From positions 496,001-560,000 of the forward strand of contig VNWV01000008.1 of NCBI GenBank assembly GCA_009801085.1: a stretch of DNA of 64,000 bases, written 5' to 3'. This document shows, piece by piece, positions 13,542 through 24,126 of this stretch. The notes beneath the pieces were generated by a model, which saw nothing but the letters and a program-made list of their open reading frames with translations, had not been told where the DNA came from and ran no database searches. The DNA is from Lasiodiplodia sp. COLG20. Its lineage: Eukaryota; Ascomycota; Dothideomycetes; Botryosphaeriales; Botryosphaeriaceae. Each line of letters starts with the position of its first letter. The first letter of the stretch is position 1. The translations under genes and the position numbers were made by a program.

Positions 13542-16500
13542 ATGGCCGCAAGCAGGTACCTCCGCACGGATTACAACGTAGCATGGATCTGTCCGCTGCC
13601 AGATGTCGAACTGCTACCCGCAAGACTGATGCTTGACGAGCGTCATGACCCTCCCTCTATCGATACAACCTACGACGACAACACCTACATCTGTGGCACG
13701 ATCAAGGGCCATCGCGTCGTTATAGCCACCCTCCCCAAAGGCCTTACCGGCAATGTGAACGCCGGTAGGCTGACAGGGTCGCTGTTCAAGTCCTTTCCGA
13801 ACATCAAAATAGCCCTGCTCGTTGGCATTGGCGGAGGCGTCCCTCGCTCCAAGACATCGAACGACGCCCTCGAGGACATCCATCTCGGTGACGTAGTGGT
13901 AGGCTGGCCTGGCGATGGAAAGCCCGCCGTCATTTACCATGAGCTAGGTCGGGCGATGGTGAATGATGAGTTTGAGATAGTAGGAACGACGGACAAACCG
14001 GAATGGAGGCTGGTCCAGGCGCTGAGCGTGCTGTCTGTGAATCAAGAGATGGAGGAGACTACTTTCCCCGAACAGATTTCAAGGCTGAAGGGGAAGCCTA
14101 AGTTCGCGATGCCTGATGTGAAACATGATCGGCTCTTCCAGGCAAGCTACCACCATATCGGCGACAAAGGGTCCAGCTGCGAATCGTGCGACCTCACCCA
14201 ACTCGTCCAACGTCCCGCTCGCACGGATGAACAAAGGGGGGCATTTGTGTTCCATCAGGGGAGGATTGCGACCGGTAACTCGGTTGTCCGTGATGGAGAA
14301 CTGAGAGACAAGATCAGCAAGCGATGCGGTGGAGTACTGTGCGTTGAGATGGAAGCGGCCGGTGTGGACATCAATGGGAGATGTCTTGTTATCCGCGGCA
14401 TATCTGACTACGCCGACTCACACAAGAATGACACGTGGAAGCATTACGCGGCTGGGAATGCTGCGGCCTTCGCTAGGGAATTACTGTGCACAATGCAGGC
14501 AAGCGCCGTTAGAGACATGGAGGGCACAGTTCAAGGCAAGTTAGAAGCTTCTATCATTATCAGGTCTCAAAATAAATATTGATACTTGACTGCAACGCTT
14601 CACGCATTGTTCTGTTGGCTTTTCTAGTCACAACGCTAACATATATAACAGCACCCTGGCGAGTTCCATTTCAGAGGAACCAGCACTTTGTCGGCCGTGA
14701 AGCCGAGATTCAAGAGCTCAGCCAGATGCTATCCTCGTCAGAAGCCTGCGAGCGAGCCGCACTTTGGGCCCTTGGCGGGTGTGGAAAGACCGCAATCGCT
14801 CTAGAGTTCGCTTACAGGACGAGGAAGCAACATCCCCGTTGCGCCGTATTCTGGGTACCAGCAATCAGCCGGAAGAGCTTTATGGATGCCTACCGAGATA
14901 TTGGCGTGCTTTTACAGATACCTCACATTCAGGATGAAAATGCGAACGTCAAGCAGCTTGTCCAACAGGAGCTCAGCAGTGAGCGCTCAGGCGAATGGCT
15001 CATGGTTGTTGATAATGCTGACGACATTGACGTGCTCTTTCAAAAGGACACCGATGGCACTCGGTTGGCTGATTATCTCCCAAACGGCCGCAGAGGCTCG
15101 ATCCTGTTCACGACTCGGTCTCGCAAAGCCGCCATCAAAGAAGCTGGGGTCAACACAATGCAGCTCCTTGAGATGAACCAAAAGGAAGCTAGAAATGTCT
15201 TGGAAAAATCATTGTTGCAAAAGTCGCTTCTGGAAGATCATGCAATAGACAAGCTCCTCGAGGAGCTTTCATACCTTCCCCTCGCCATCGTCCAAGCCGC
15301 GGCTTTTATCAACCAGAACGACATTTCGATCTCGAAGTATACGTCTTTGCTTCAAAATCAGGACGAGATCATCGAGCTTCTAAGCGAAAGTTTTGAAGAT
15401 CATGGACGATACCGGGAGGCAAAAAATCCAATTGCGACAACATGGACCATTTCATTTGATCAGATCCAGGCGCAGGATCCGCTTGCAGCACGGATTCTTT
15501 CATTCATCTCGTGTATACTACGCGAGAACATTCCAGCCTCTCTGCTACCCCAAGGGAATTCTCAGCTAGAGCAAACGAAAGCGATTGGAACATTGACTGC
15601 ATACGCCTTTATCACGAAACGGGAGCATCAGCAGCAGAAACACGAATCATATGACATCCACCGGCTCGTACATTTAGCAACCCAGAACTGGCTGAAGTTG
15701 AAGCAGCAGTGGACTTCCCAAATCCAAGAAGTATCCACCCAGCTATTGGACACCCTTCGTTATGGCGACTATAGGACGAGGGAGACATGGGCGCCACACC
15801 TACCACACGCGCTATGTGTTGTAGCGAGAGCTGAGAACGTTGAGATAAAGAATTTAAGACATTTGCTACACCAGATAAGCGAGTGCCAGAACAGGCTAGG
15901 ACATCACGCTGCTGCTGAAGAGTCATCTCGTAAAGAGCTGCGAATTACTGAGAGAGAAAATGGGAAAGAGGATCCTAGAACACTCCAGTGTATGTTCAGT
16001 GTTGGAACGGATCTACGTAATCAGCGTAAATACGTCGAGGCCGAACAGATTCACCGGGAAGTGCTCGCACTAAGGGAGAAAGTTCTGGGGAGACAGCACC
16101 CTGAGACTCTGGAGAGCATGGACGAAATTGGAGATTGTCTAAGGCACCGAGGAAAGTATGCTGAGGCTGAGTCGGTGCACCGTGAAGTGCTAGTACTAAG
16201 AGAGCAGGAGCTAGGCGGGCAACACGAAGACACGCTGATAAGCATGGCTGGTTTAGCAAAAGCTCTCACAGAACAAAAGAAGTACGCCGAGGCTGAAAAG
16301 CTGTACAGAGAGGTATTGGCACGCAGTAAGAACATTCGAGGGGAGATGTACTCTCAGACGATATTGACCATGAACAATCTTGCAGCTGCCCTCAGCTTCC
16401 AGGAGAAGTACATTGAGGCCGTGGAGATGCATTGGAAAACTCTAGCTTTAGGGGAGGCTTTTTTTGGTAAGGAGCATCCCCGAACGCCTACATTTATGGG

Positions 16501-16819
16501 AAACCTAGCATATACGCTCTCGTGTCAAGGAAAAGTCATTAAAAGTGAGGAAATGTACCGGAAGACTGTAACACTTTGCAAGAATATATTCGGTAGAGAG
16601 GATCCTACAACACTCATGTATATGCATAGGCTCGCACAGACTTTAAAAGACCACGAGAAATATATCAAGGCCCAGGAGATATACCAGGAGGTTTTGGTGT
16701 TGAGAGAGAAGGTTCTTGGGAAAGATCACCCGGACACAAAAAGAACCAGGAAAGCTCTAGAAAGAACGTTGGAAAGGCAGGGGAAATATGCCAGTTCTGA
16801 TCTGATAGGAGAGCGCTAG
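13542..16819 (+). CDS. NOD-like receptor: PNP_UDP, NB-ARC, TPR
   Basis: STAND-class signal-transducing ATPase of the fungal NLR type, a group that includes incompatibility and allorecognition proteins. Exon 1 is 13542-14535 and exon 2 is 14652-16819, giving 1053 aa. The intron (14536-14651) has a GC donor in its strongest context (CAAG/GCAAGT), a GCTAAC branch site and an AACAG acceptor. The join gives APWRVPFQRNQHFVGRE, the usual lead-in to these NB-ARC domains. Residues 10-320 are a nucleoside-phosphorylase-like domain (LLVGIGGGVPRS, GDVVVGWPGDG, CVEMEAAG, RGISDYADSHKND). The NB-ARC part has Walker A GGCGKT (373-378), Walker B LMVVDNAD (448-455), ILFTTRSR and a GLPLA-like SYLPLAIVQAA. The C-terminal 280 residues carry six to seven 42-residue TPRs of kinesin-light-chain type. 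If not spliced, the second frame would begin without an ATG near the domain boundary, which supports one gene. Ligand and effector outcome are unknown. Confidence 0.88.
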
Positions 16820-17294
16820 ATGCTTTGTAATTAGCGGAGTGTGTCGAATGGTGAAAGGTCTATATTACTACTCTCTGTTTTGTCGAAAGCTGTTAGAGCG
16901 AACAAGGGAAGAGCGACGCCTTACTACTGTCCGACCTTTCCAGCAAGAGATACCAAAGGTTGCTCGAAACTAGCTACTATAATCCACAAACAAGTGACAA
17001 TCACTCCGCCTCTCAACAGCCGGAGTTACCAAATTTCGTTTGACTACCACCGCCATGATCAGGCTCAGGTAAATCTAACCACTTATACCAAGCCGACTGT
17101 CAAAAGAATCTCATAAACACGGGGTGGAACAGTGCTGTGAGAGTGGCAGTGGCGGCCGTAGCAGCAGTGCTAGCTAAATCAACAGTTGCGGCAGTGGCGG
17201 TAGCTATAGTAGTTGGAGCGGGTGGAACACCTTATACTAACTTTCGTGGCGTCGAAGGTTGGTAAACTCAGCCGATTGTATTTTTCCAAATACT
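16820..17294. other. Convergent intergenic region, 475 bp
   Basis: Lies between the 3' ends of the NLR and the monooxygenase. It contains two copies of GGCAGTGGCGG/CGGCAGTGGCGG about 45 bp apart (near 17145 and 17190) in a short GCAGTGG-rich patch. No gene is seen. Confidence 0.5.
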
Positions 17295-18902
17295 CTAAAG
17301 CTTAAGGAAACCAGGCCATCCTTGATCCTGCGCATCTCTGCAAGCAGACCGATACAGCTTGATGCCACCCAAAAAGAACCGACAAGCAGACGCTCTTCCT
17401 TCAACATTCCGCCCAGTAATCCAAGAGCTGCTGTGCTTGAACAATGAACCTTCCATCATCTGCTTGCATCTTTGGCCCCATTCCACTTCCGCCTCAGGCT
17501 TTGCCTCCACCACGCCGAGACCACCATTAGCCAACCTCTTCTCCGCCGCCTTTATCAACCCCGTCGCCAACTGCGCAGTACTCTGCAGCACAGGCGGAAT
17601 ATTCCCAAACGGGCCCTGCGGCCCATTCACAAAAAACAGATTCGGAAAGCCAGGACAACTGACACCCATATAACTCTTCGCCCCACCCCCCCAATGCTCC
17701 ATCAACAGCCTCCCCTCCCTCCCCCGTATCGGAAACCGCGTATAACTCCCTTCAATCGCATCGAACCCCGTCGCAAACACCACAACATCCAACCCATGCA
17801 CCACCCCATCCCTCGTCCTCACCCCCTCCGCCGTGAACTCCTCAATCGGCGTCTCCCCCAACGCCACAACGCGCACATTCTCCCGATTGAGCGTCTCGTA
17901 GTACCCCTCTTCGCACAGCGGCCTGCGCGCGAAGAAGCGCTCCGTCGGCATCACCCGCCGCGCCTTCTCCGCATCCCGCACCGTCGCCGCGATCTTGCCG
18001 CGGATGAACGCGCAGGCTTCTTCGTTCGCGGCCGCGTCGGTGAAGGTGTCGCTGAAGCCGCCGAGCATGAACTGCATCGCGCCGCCCTCGCGCCAGAGCG
18101 ACTCGAAGACCCGGGTGCGTTCCTCGGGGCTGACCGACATCGTCGGGGTCGTGCTCTCGCGGATGCCGAAGCCGGTGGCGGAGTCCCAGACGGCGTCGAT
18201 GATGGAATCGTAGTTCTCGTTGTACGACGCGCGCTCGGCGGGGGTGATGGCCGCGTTGCGGGCGGGTATGGCGTATTGTGGCGTGCGCTGGAAGGAGGTG
18301 AGGGAGGCGACGTGCGGCGCGATGGCGGTGAGGATCTGGATGCCGCTGGCGCCGCAGCCGATGATGCCGACGCGTTTGTTTGCGATTTGGACGTCAGGGG
18401 TCCATTGGGTGGAGTGCAGGAGGTCGCCGCGGAAGGTGTGCATGCCGGGGATGTTGGGGAAGACGGGCTCGTGGAGGACGCCGACGGCGGTGATGAGGTA
18501 GCGGGTGGTGAATGTTTCGGAGGTGTTGGTTTGGATGAGCCAGCGGTGTTGGGTGGAGTCCCAGGTTGCGGATGTGACTTCGGTGTTGAGTTGGATGTGG
18601 GGGCCCATGTTGTGCTTTGATACTACGTGTTTGATGTAGGCGAGGATCTCTGGCTGGGTTAGATAACGGTTGGGCCATGGGTAGGTTCGGAGGTCCTCTT
18701 TGTCCCAGTAAAGGCGGTAGAGAAGGCTCGGTGTATCGCTTGTACAGCCCGGGTATTGATTGTAGAACCAAGTGCCACCAACGTCACTGGCACGCTCCAG
18801 AACCCTGACCGAGAGGCCAAGTTCCAGTACTTCGTGTAGGCTGTTGATTCCGCCTAGTCCGGCACCGATGATGATTGCATCGAAACGATGTGTGGGTTTC
18901 AT
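17295..18902 (-). CDS. Baeyer-Villiger-type flavin monooxygenase
   Basis: Class B FAD/NADPH monooxygenase that would insert oxygen next to a carbonyl, turning a ketone into an ester or lactone. A single uninterrupted exon encodes 535 aa, the usual length for cyclohexanone-monooxygenase-like proteins. Motifs in order: FAD-binding GAGLGG (residues 13-18), VGGTWFYNQYPG, the BVMO fingerprint FRGDLLHSTQW (157-167, fitting FxGxxxHxxxW) and NADPH-binding GCGASG (182-187). A late ATGFDAIEG segment also fits the family. No transmembrane segment or targeting peptide is seen. It is divergent from the FAD monooxygenase at 21223, with 2.3 kb between, so the two could form a small oxidative gene pair. The substrate cannot be inferred. 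Confidence 0.93.
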   Translation of the reverse strand: MKPTHRFDAIIIGAGLGGINSLHEVLELGLSVRVLERASDVGGTWFYNQYPGCTSDTPSLLYRLYWDKEDLRTYPWPNRYLTQPEILAYIKHVVSKHNMGPHIQLNTEVTSATWDSTQHRWLIQTNTSETFTTRYLITAVGVLHEPVFPNIPGMHTFRGDLLHSTQWTPDVQIANKRVGIIGCGASGIQILTAIAPHVASLTSFQRTPQYAIPARNAAITPAERASYNENYDSIIDAVWDSATGFGIRESTTPTMSVSPEERTRVFESLWREGGAMQFMLGGFSDTFTDAAANEEACAFIRGKIAATVRDAEKARRVMPTERFFARRPLCEEGYYETLNRENVRVVALGETPIEEFTAEGVRTRDGVVHGLDVVVFATGFDAIEGSYTRFPIRGREGRLLMEHWGGGAKSYMGVSCPGFPNLFFVNGPQGPFGNIPPVLQSTAQLATGLIKAAEKRLANGGLGVVEAKPEAEVEWGQRCKQMMEGSLFKHSSSWITGRNVEGRASACRFFLGGIKLYRSACRDAQDQGWPGFLKL

Positions 18903-20560
18903 GTTGGGCGAAATTGAATATTCAAGCTGGTTCTGAGGTTGAGCAGATGTGTTTAGAAAGTTGTGATCGTTGGGACCATACCTTTCGTACGCATGCTTTT
19001 ATGCTTTCGCTGCACTTTATATCTAGCCGATGTCGCTGGATGAGAAGTCTACTATCGGAACGGAAGGAGGTTATTGGAAGCACCGAACACTTCCAGTCGG
19101 TTCGGCATACTATCTACAAGTTGCTCGGTCTCTATCTTATTAACTCCGAGCAAACTACTCAAGGTGGTTTAGCGGGCTATGACCCTCGGGGTTGCCCGTG
19201 TCACTAGATTGGACCCGAAGATACTGCGGCTGACTCATTACTTATGAAAAGGTTAAAGACCGGAATACCTCAGAGTGGTACGTGGGTGTGATAGAATTGT
19301 GAAATCGTTCTATTGAATAACTTCTTCTCGTGTGCTCCTAATTTGCGAATACTCATTACTACCTCGGTCCCAATCCAGATGGATTTAAATCACGGCAGAA
19401 GTGGACGACATCGGTACCATTAGTATTACAAAAAGTTTGGGTAGACAAAGAATCCATCAAGACATAAACACACGGCATAACTGTCAAGAATTGGATCCGG
19501 ACAAGAACTTTACCTAATCCGACTTGTTGCAATACTAAATAGAACAGACCTCGTTAGCACGACTGCCCATCGCCTTAAATTGTGCGTAAATCTCTCATGC
19601 CCACCACTTGCTTGATACGAGACTTATTACAAGTTAGAAAGATCTTTGGTAAATTAGTAATATGGAGTAGCAGAGCTAAGTCTTCCCCTCATTGGTGGTC
19701 CGACGTAATCCGGGTGTATACGCCCGAGTGTTTCTACATCCGGAGCCGCGCTCTTGGCATGCCAGGAAATGGTTGCAAGATCGGTTCGGAATGTTTGAAG
19801 CTTTCATACCATGAGTGAGGATTACAGCTGGCTTATGCACATACCAACGTGGCGTGCTCACACAAATATAGATTTCGATTGAGCTGAGTGATTATGAAAA
19901 CGAAGAAATGCTCTACGGCTGTCATTCTAAAGTTAAGGTCAGGTCCGTTCGGAATGCCGTTGAACGGTCAATGCCTTCAAGTCAAACATTTTTATTCTCC
20001 ATCGGTGCTCTTACCTTTTACATTGAGCCAGGCCCAGAAGCGAAGTCGGTGGATGATTCTCATTTTACCCGATCGTGGTGGTGCTTCGTATACAGGTCAC
20101 GTGTCTGGGGCAGGCAGGGTCTCGGGCGCCGGATCACGTCGGTATCAATAGTTAGAGTGGTGGTGGGTTAGCCATTGGGAAAGGTCCGTCGGCCTGCTGA
20201 TCTTGGGTTGGTTAGCGTTTCCCGGGTGGAGCCAGAATTTTACTCTTCCGTAGTTTCTTGGCTGAGGCGTAACGCAACATCATACACTGTGTGGACCTAT
20301 AAGAAATTACACCCCAGTACGCTACCACCTATACGAGACTAGCTGCGGCTCTAGTTGTTGGGTCTATTTGTTTATGGACCTTTACCGCGTTTAGTCGGCT
20401 CCGTCGGGCATTTACAACACCATAGCCGAAATTGCAGAATTGCCATGACAGCCACCAGAAATGCCCAACATCCATCGAGAAGCAATACGGTATTCTGTAT
20501 TTATCACTCAGTCCGCGCGTCACAGCCAAATTAGGTAGGTCTTTAATTGTTGATCAAAAG

Positions 20561-20625
20561 CGGACACGGACTCCCCGGACCGGACGATCCCTTAAGTCTC
20601 CGGACTCCGAAACACTGTTGGTCCG
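20561..20625. promoter_or_regulatory. Cluster of CGGAC motifs (candidate Zn2Cys6 sites)
   Basis: CGGAC occurs at 20561, 20567, 20576, 20581 and 20601 on the plus strand, and as GTCCG at 20621: six copies in 65 bp. CGG half-sites are the usual recognition unit of Zn2Cys6 regulators. The cluster lies about 600-660 bp before the FAD monooxygenase start. Its function is an inference. Confidence 0.4.
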
Positions 20626-21123
20626 ATTCCCGCTTCAATTCGCAGGGAAAAAGACATACCCGCCCCTCGGCCATCAGAATAAGCTTTCATTAAAGTCCGA
20701 AGGCTCATAAGCTTCTCAGAACCAAGCAATGCTTCTAGGATCGCAATGAGAAACTCAGCGCTACCGCCGAGGTGGGAAATTATCAGATAGTTAATTCAAT
20801 CAGACGCAGACAGTAACAGTCTTCTTGCATTGGGAGACATTGATGTGGATTAAGCTTAATATTCAGTAGTGTGTGCTATAAAAACGTAAATTCCTTTTTC
20901 TCTCTTGCAATAGTCGTTGAAGAAGTAAAATCGACCCGTGCGCTTACAGACTCAAGTGTCTCACTATTTCTATCATGTTCGGCTTCAAAACAAATCCTGT
21001 TCCGAGGCCGAGGCCGAGAATAACAACCGAGCCATCGCCGAACCAAGTTTCATCCTTCTACGGTACTATTGTCGCGATACGCGTCAGACCGTCAGTAAAG
21101 GTGGGCCCCTTCACTTAGTGCGT

Positions 21124-21140
21124 CGGACCCGGACTCGGAA
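21124..21140 (+). promoter_or_regulatory. Second CGGAC cluster near the FAD monooxygenase start
   Basis: CGGAC at 21124-21128 and 21130-21134, followed by CGGA at 21136, about 85-100 bp before the ATG at 21223. It is the same motif as the distal cluster, which strengthens the case for a shared regulator. Confidence 0.4.
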
Positions 21141-21222
21141 GCTTTCAAAGGTGGTTTCTTGCCGTTGCCTTATATATCTGCCATCAAATGCCTGGTGTGT
21201 TCATCAACTGTATCGAAACACC

Positions 21223-22563
21223 ATGAATCATATCATAAGCCAGGATTTGCCAATTCTCATCATCGGCGGAGGCCTTGGAGGGTTTACCCTCGCACAGGCG
21301 TTGCGGAAGAGAGGTATTCCATTTAGGATTTTCGAGAGAGATGACGGACCTCAAACCCGAAGACAAGGTTACGGACTCGCCCTGCATTGGTAAGAGACGG
21401 AAGTCCTCATCCATGCCCAAGATGCTGAATGCTTCAGGATATTGCAAGGCTTGCTGGCTGAAATGCCAGACGACCTTCCGCCATTCGAAGTCGTTTCGCA
21501 TTTGCACGGAACCGACTTGACCTGTGAAGGCGCGCTCTTCGATGCAATCACTGGGAAAGAGAAGACCCGGTTCTCAGACTTCATTCGCGCCGACCGCCAA
21601 AAGCTCCGGAATTGGCTTTCAACGAACCTTCCTATCGAGTGGGGAAAGAAGTTCGAGAGATTTGAGGAAAATGCTGATGGAGTGACGGCATATTTTGCAG
21701 ATGGTACTTCAGTTTCAGGAAGCATCTTGGTCGGTGCGGATGGTGCAAACAGTCGCGGTGCGTATGAATCATCGAGTCGGCTTTCGGAAACTAACGTATG
21801 CGGTGTTCGAAGTGCGCAACCAGATTCTTGGTTCAGAAAAGGCCCAGCTGAATCTGATCCCGGTGGATATGTTCGTGGGTGAAGCAGAGCTGGAAAAAGA
21901 AGAATACGAAGAGCAATTGCGATTCGCTCGTTCTCTTTGGATCGCTGAAGCTCCTGTTGGCTACATCTTCACTGGCCTCCACAGCATTGCCAAGGACAAG
22001 TCATCAGCGAAGTACTACTGGATGGTTTTCAGGCAGAACAAAAGCCTTACGGGCAATGTCCATCCGTATCTCAGCTGGAGCAAGCAACAACTGTACGATG
22101 CAGCAGTTGAGACGACAAAGCTGTTGCATCCGAAGTTCGCGAACGTGGTTCTCAAGACCTCTCCAGAAGACATGGTCCAGCCACCATATGTCCTTGAGGA
22201 TTGGATTCCGCCAGTTGAAGGATTTTCTTCAGATCGGGCCACCCTCCTGGGCGATGCTGCTCACAAAATGAGTCCTTGTAAGAAGAGATCCCCTTGAACT
22301 TCGTTGAAGAGGTATGCTGAATCAACATTTTAGTTGGAGGCGAAGGCGGCAATCATGCAATGCAAGACGCTATCGACTTTGTCAAGGCACTGGACGCCTT
22401 CAACGGAGCCAAACCTACATCATTGCTGAAAGATTATGAGACCGTCACTATCAAGCGAGGCCGGGAGGCAGTCTTCCAGAATCGTAAGAAAACGACGGAT
22501 TGGGAGCACGAAACGTCGGCGCCTACGTGGTCAGAGACATACCAGAATGGTGACAAAGAATAG
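21223..22563 (+). CDS. FAD-dependent aromatic-ring-type monooxygenase
   Basis: Class A flavin monooxygenase (UbiH/PHBH-like), expected to hydroxylate a substrate using NAD(P)H and oxygen. Four exons: 21223-21389, 21438-21757, 21837-22277 and 22334-22563, giving 385 aa, a normal length. The start matches the FAD-binding N-terminus: ILIIGGGLGG and then RIFERDDG. The DG motif is VGADGANSR, immediately before the second intron, and the GD motif is LLGDAAHKMSPFGGEGGNHA, rebuilt across the third intron. The second intron uses GTGCGT with an ACTAAC branch site; the join SRE is the least certain, because the sequence is poorly conserved there. No membrane segment. CGGAC motif clusters lie upstream. 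The substrate is unknown; a role beside the Baeyer-Villiger enzyme is possible but unproven. Confidence 0.87.
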
Positions 22564-23347
22564 AGGCTGGTCAGATAGAGCATAGAACGCATACCCACGG
22601 GATCGTTTGTTTAGCAATTTTGAAGTGGCATTTTTGTTTTTGATGAGACCGTCAGATATTAAAGAAGTGCACTCATGGACTGATTCGCCAACAGTATTTA
22701 TAATATCATGGAGAGCAATGTCTATATCCGGGAAGATTAGGTGAGAAGAGGTTGCTTGCTTTTGTACACCGATTTTGAGATTCTCGACGTTTAACTTATA
22801 GCTACATTGCTACTCAGCTTTGAACGAGTGCACCACGTTTTACCCTACGTTAAACTGTGACGCTTTACTGTCATCTACATAGCTATTGATATGCCAGAGC
22901 TCAATACTTCCGCAGCGCTGTAGCTTAGAGTCATTTGAGTTGCAGGGAAGACAATCGAACTAACATTGAGGCCAACGGAATGCAAGACGTGAGGAACGTG
23001 AGACGAGCTATTCTCTCACTCAAGGCCGTTGGTTTAAGCAATCTTGATTAACAGTCTAGCTAGATCAGGTATGGTAGCGTTGTGTCTCCACCCGAATTGG
23101 CCGAAATGAAGCTTCAGGCGCTCGGACCACTTGACTAAAAAAAATTCGTTCAGACGAAACCACGACCCACGACAAAGATTGATTTGAGTAAATAGCTCCC
23201 AAGCGTGCTTGTACCATATCTGAGACTTTTTTGTTCGTACATAGATTGCTCAAGATGTTACTGTCCCTGAATTTCTCTCGTACAAAAAGAGTTGCCTTTC
23301 TGAGCAAACAACCTACAGGAGGGCAAAAAGAAGAACGAACTCGTTGA
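22564..23347. other. Intergenic, no gene seen
   Basis: AT-rich sequence between the FAD monooxygenase and the tRNA gene, including the tRNA 3' flank. No supported coding region or repeat. Confidence 0.5.
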
Positions 23348-23441
23348 TACGACGGCCGAGGCTTGAACTCAGGACCTTCAGTGAACTGCTCCTCGAAAGG
23401 AACTGTTAGACTGACGTGATAACCAACTACACCACCATCGC
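23348..23441 (-). tRNA. tRNA-Val (anticodon AAC) with a 20-nt intron
   Basis: Read on the minus strand, a full cloverleaf folds. The acceptor stem GCGATGG (from 23441) pairs with CCGTCGT, with G-U wobbles at 1:72 and 5:68. The D arm is GTG/CAC around an 11-nt loop containing GG. The anticodon stem TCAGT pairs perfectly with ACTGA, and the loop CTAACAC has anticodon AAC at 23407-23405. The variable loop is 5 nt and the T arm is CTGAG/TTCAAGC/CTCGG. The 20-nt insert (23384-23403) follows position 37, the canonical place for nuclear tRNA introns. The D and anticodon arms match eukaryotic tRNA-Val(AAC). Mature length is about 74 nt before CCA addition. The two wobble pairs raise a small chance that it is a diverged copy. 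Confidence 0.88.
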
Positions 23442-24126
23442 TGTGAGTTGTTGTGCTCTTCATGAAAGTATTTTGTCTGTAACGCATTATATAGCAAGTT
23501 TATTGCTTGTCGAAGAACAGCTGAAGATGTTTTTGGGCTCAAAAATTGAGCAGTAATCAGGGTGGGTTGTATCATATGGACGCAAGGACTGTAGCGATAG
23601 TGAGTAGGCTTATTCGGGTGTTGCTTTGCCTTTTTAGTCCGCTCAATTATACCGTCCTCGTTCCCACTACAAACCATGCATGTGTTTGACTCCATTGCAG
23701 AACCAACAAGCTAGGCGTCTGAGCCTAGCGTGGATTCAAAATCGCTTATGTTCTCCCCGTTATAGCATATTACACTATCTTGGCCTCCCTGAGAGTGAAA
23801 CTCGAGCCGATGGTTATCTGCAACCACAGCCATGGTTATCATAATGATGATCAGTATAACGGCGACTTACTTGAATAATTCATTGGAGGATTAAGTATGG
23901 TAGTGCCGTGTCAGTGAATTACGAGGCTGATATTGCTTTGATTGCAAAATTGTTCCACCGTTTTGGGTCAAGCGCCTCGCTTACATTACTACACAATAGG
24001 CGTGTGCCGCCCAGCCACCGCACAGGATCAGGCATCAGGCTTGGCATGTGGCACAGCGCATCATTACTTAAGTCTGCACGCCTTGCCAACACACTTGTCT
24101 CTCACTCTCAACTCCTCATACTCAAG
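23442..24126. other. Intergenic, no gene seen
   Basis: Contains the 5' flank of the tRNA and the upstream region of the APH-fold gene. No coding sequence is supported, although the frame of the downstream gene stays open back to 23908. Confidence 0.5.

Larger units (their letters stand above)
18903..21222. other. Divergent intergenic region between two monooxygenase genes
   Basis: About 2.3 kb with no recognisable gene. It must hold the promoters of the Baeyer-Villiger enzyme (reading left) and the FAD monooxygenase (reading right). The part nearest 21223 carries the CGGAC clusters listed separately and a CACGTG site near 20099. Confidence 0.55.

Noticed and set aside
14579..16819. A separate NB-ARC/TPR gene starting in the second frame
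   Set aside because: No ATG is available before the NB-ARC lead-in sequence, and a GC-AG intron joins the frame to the PNP domain in phase with a typical domain linker.
17472..18620. 382-codon open frame on the plus strand
   Set aside because: Antisense to the Baeyer-Villiger monooxygenase, with a composition of alternating Arg/Pro/His and Asp/Gly/Val runs and no domain.
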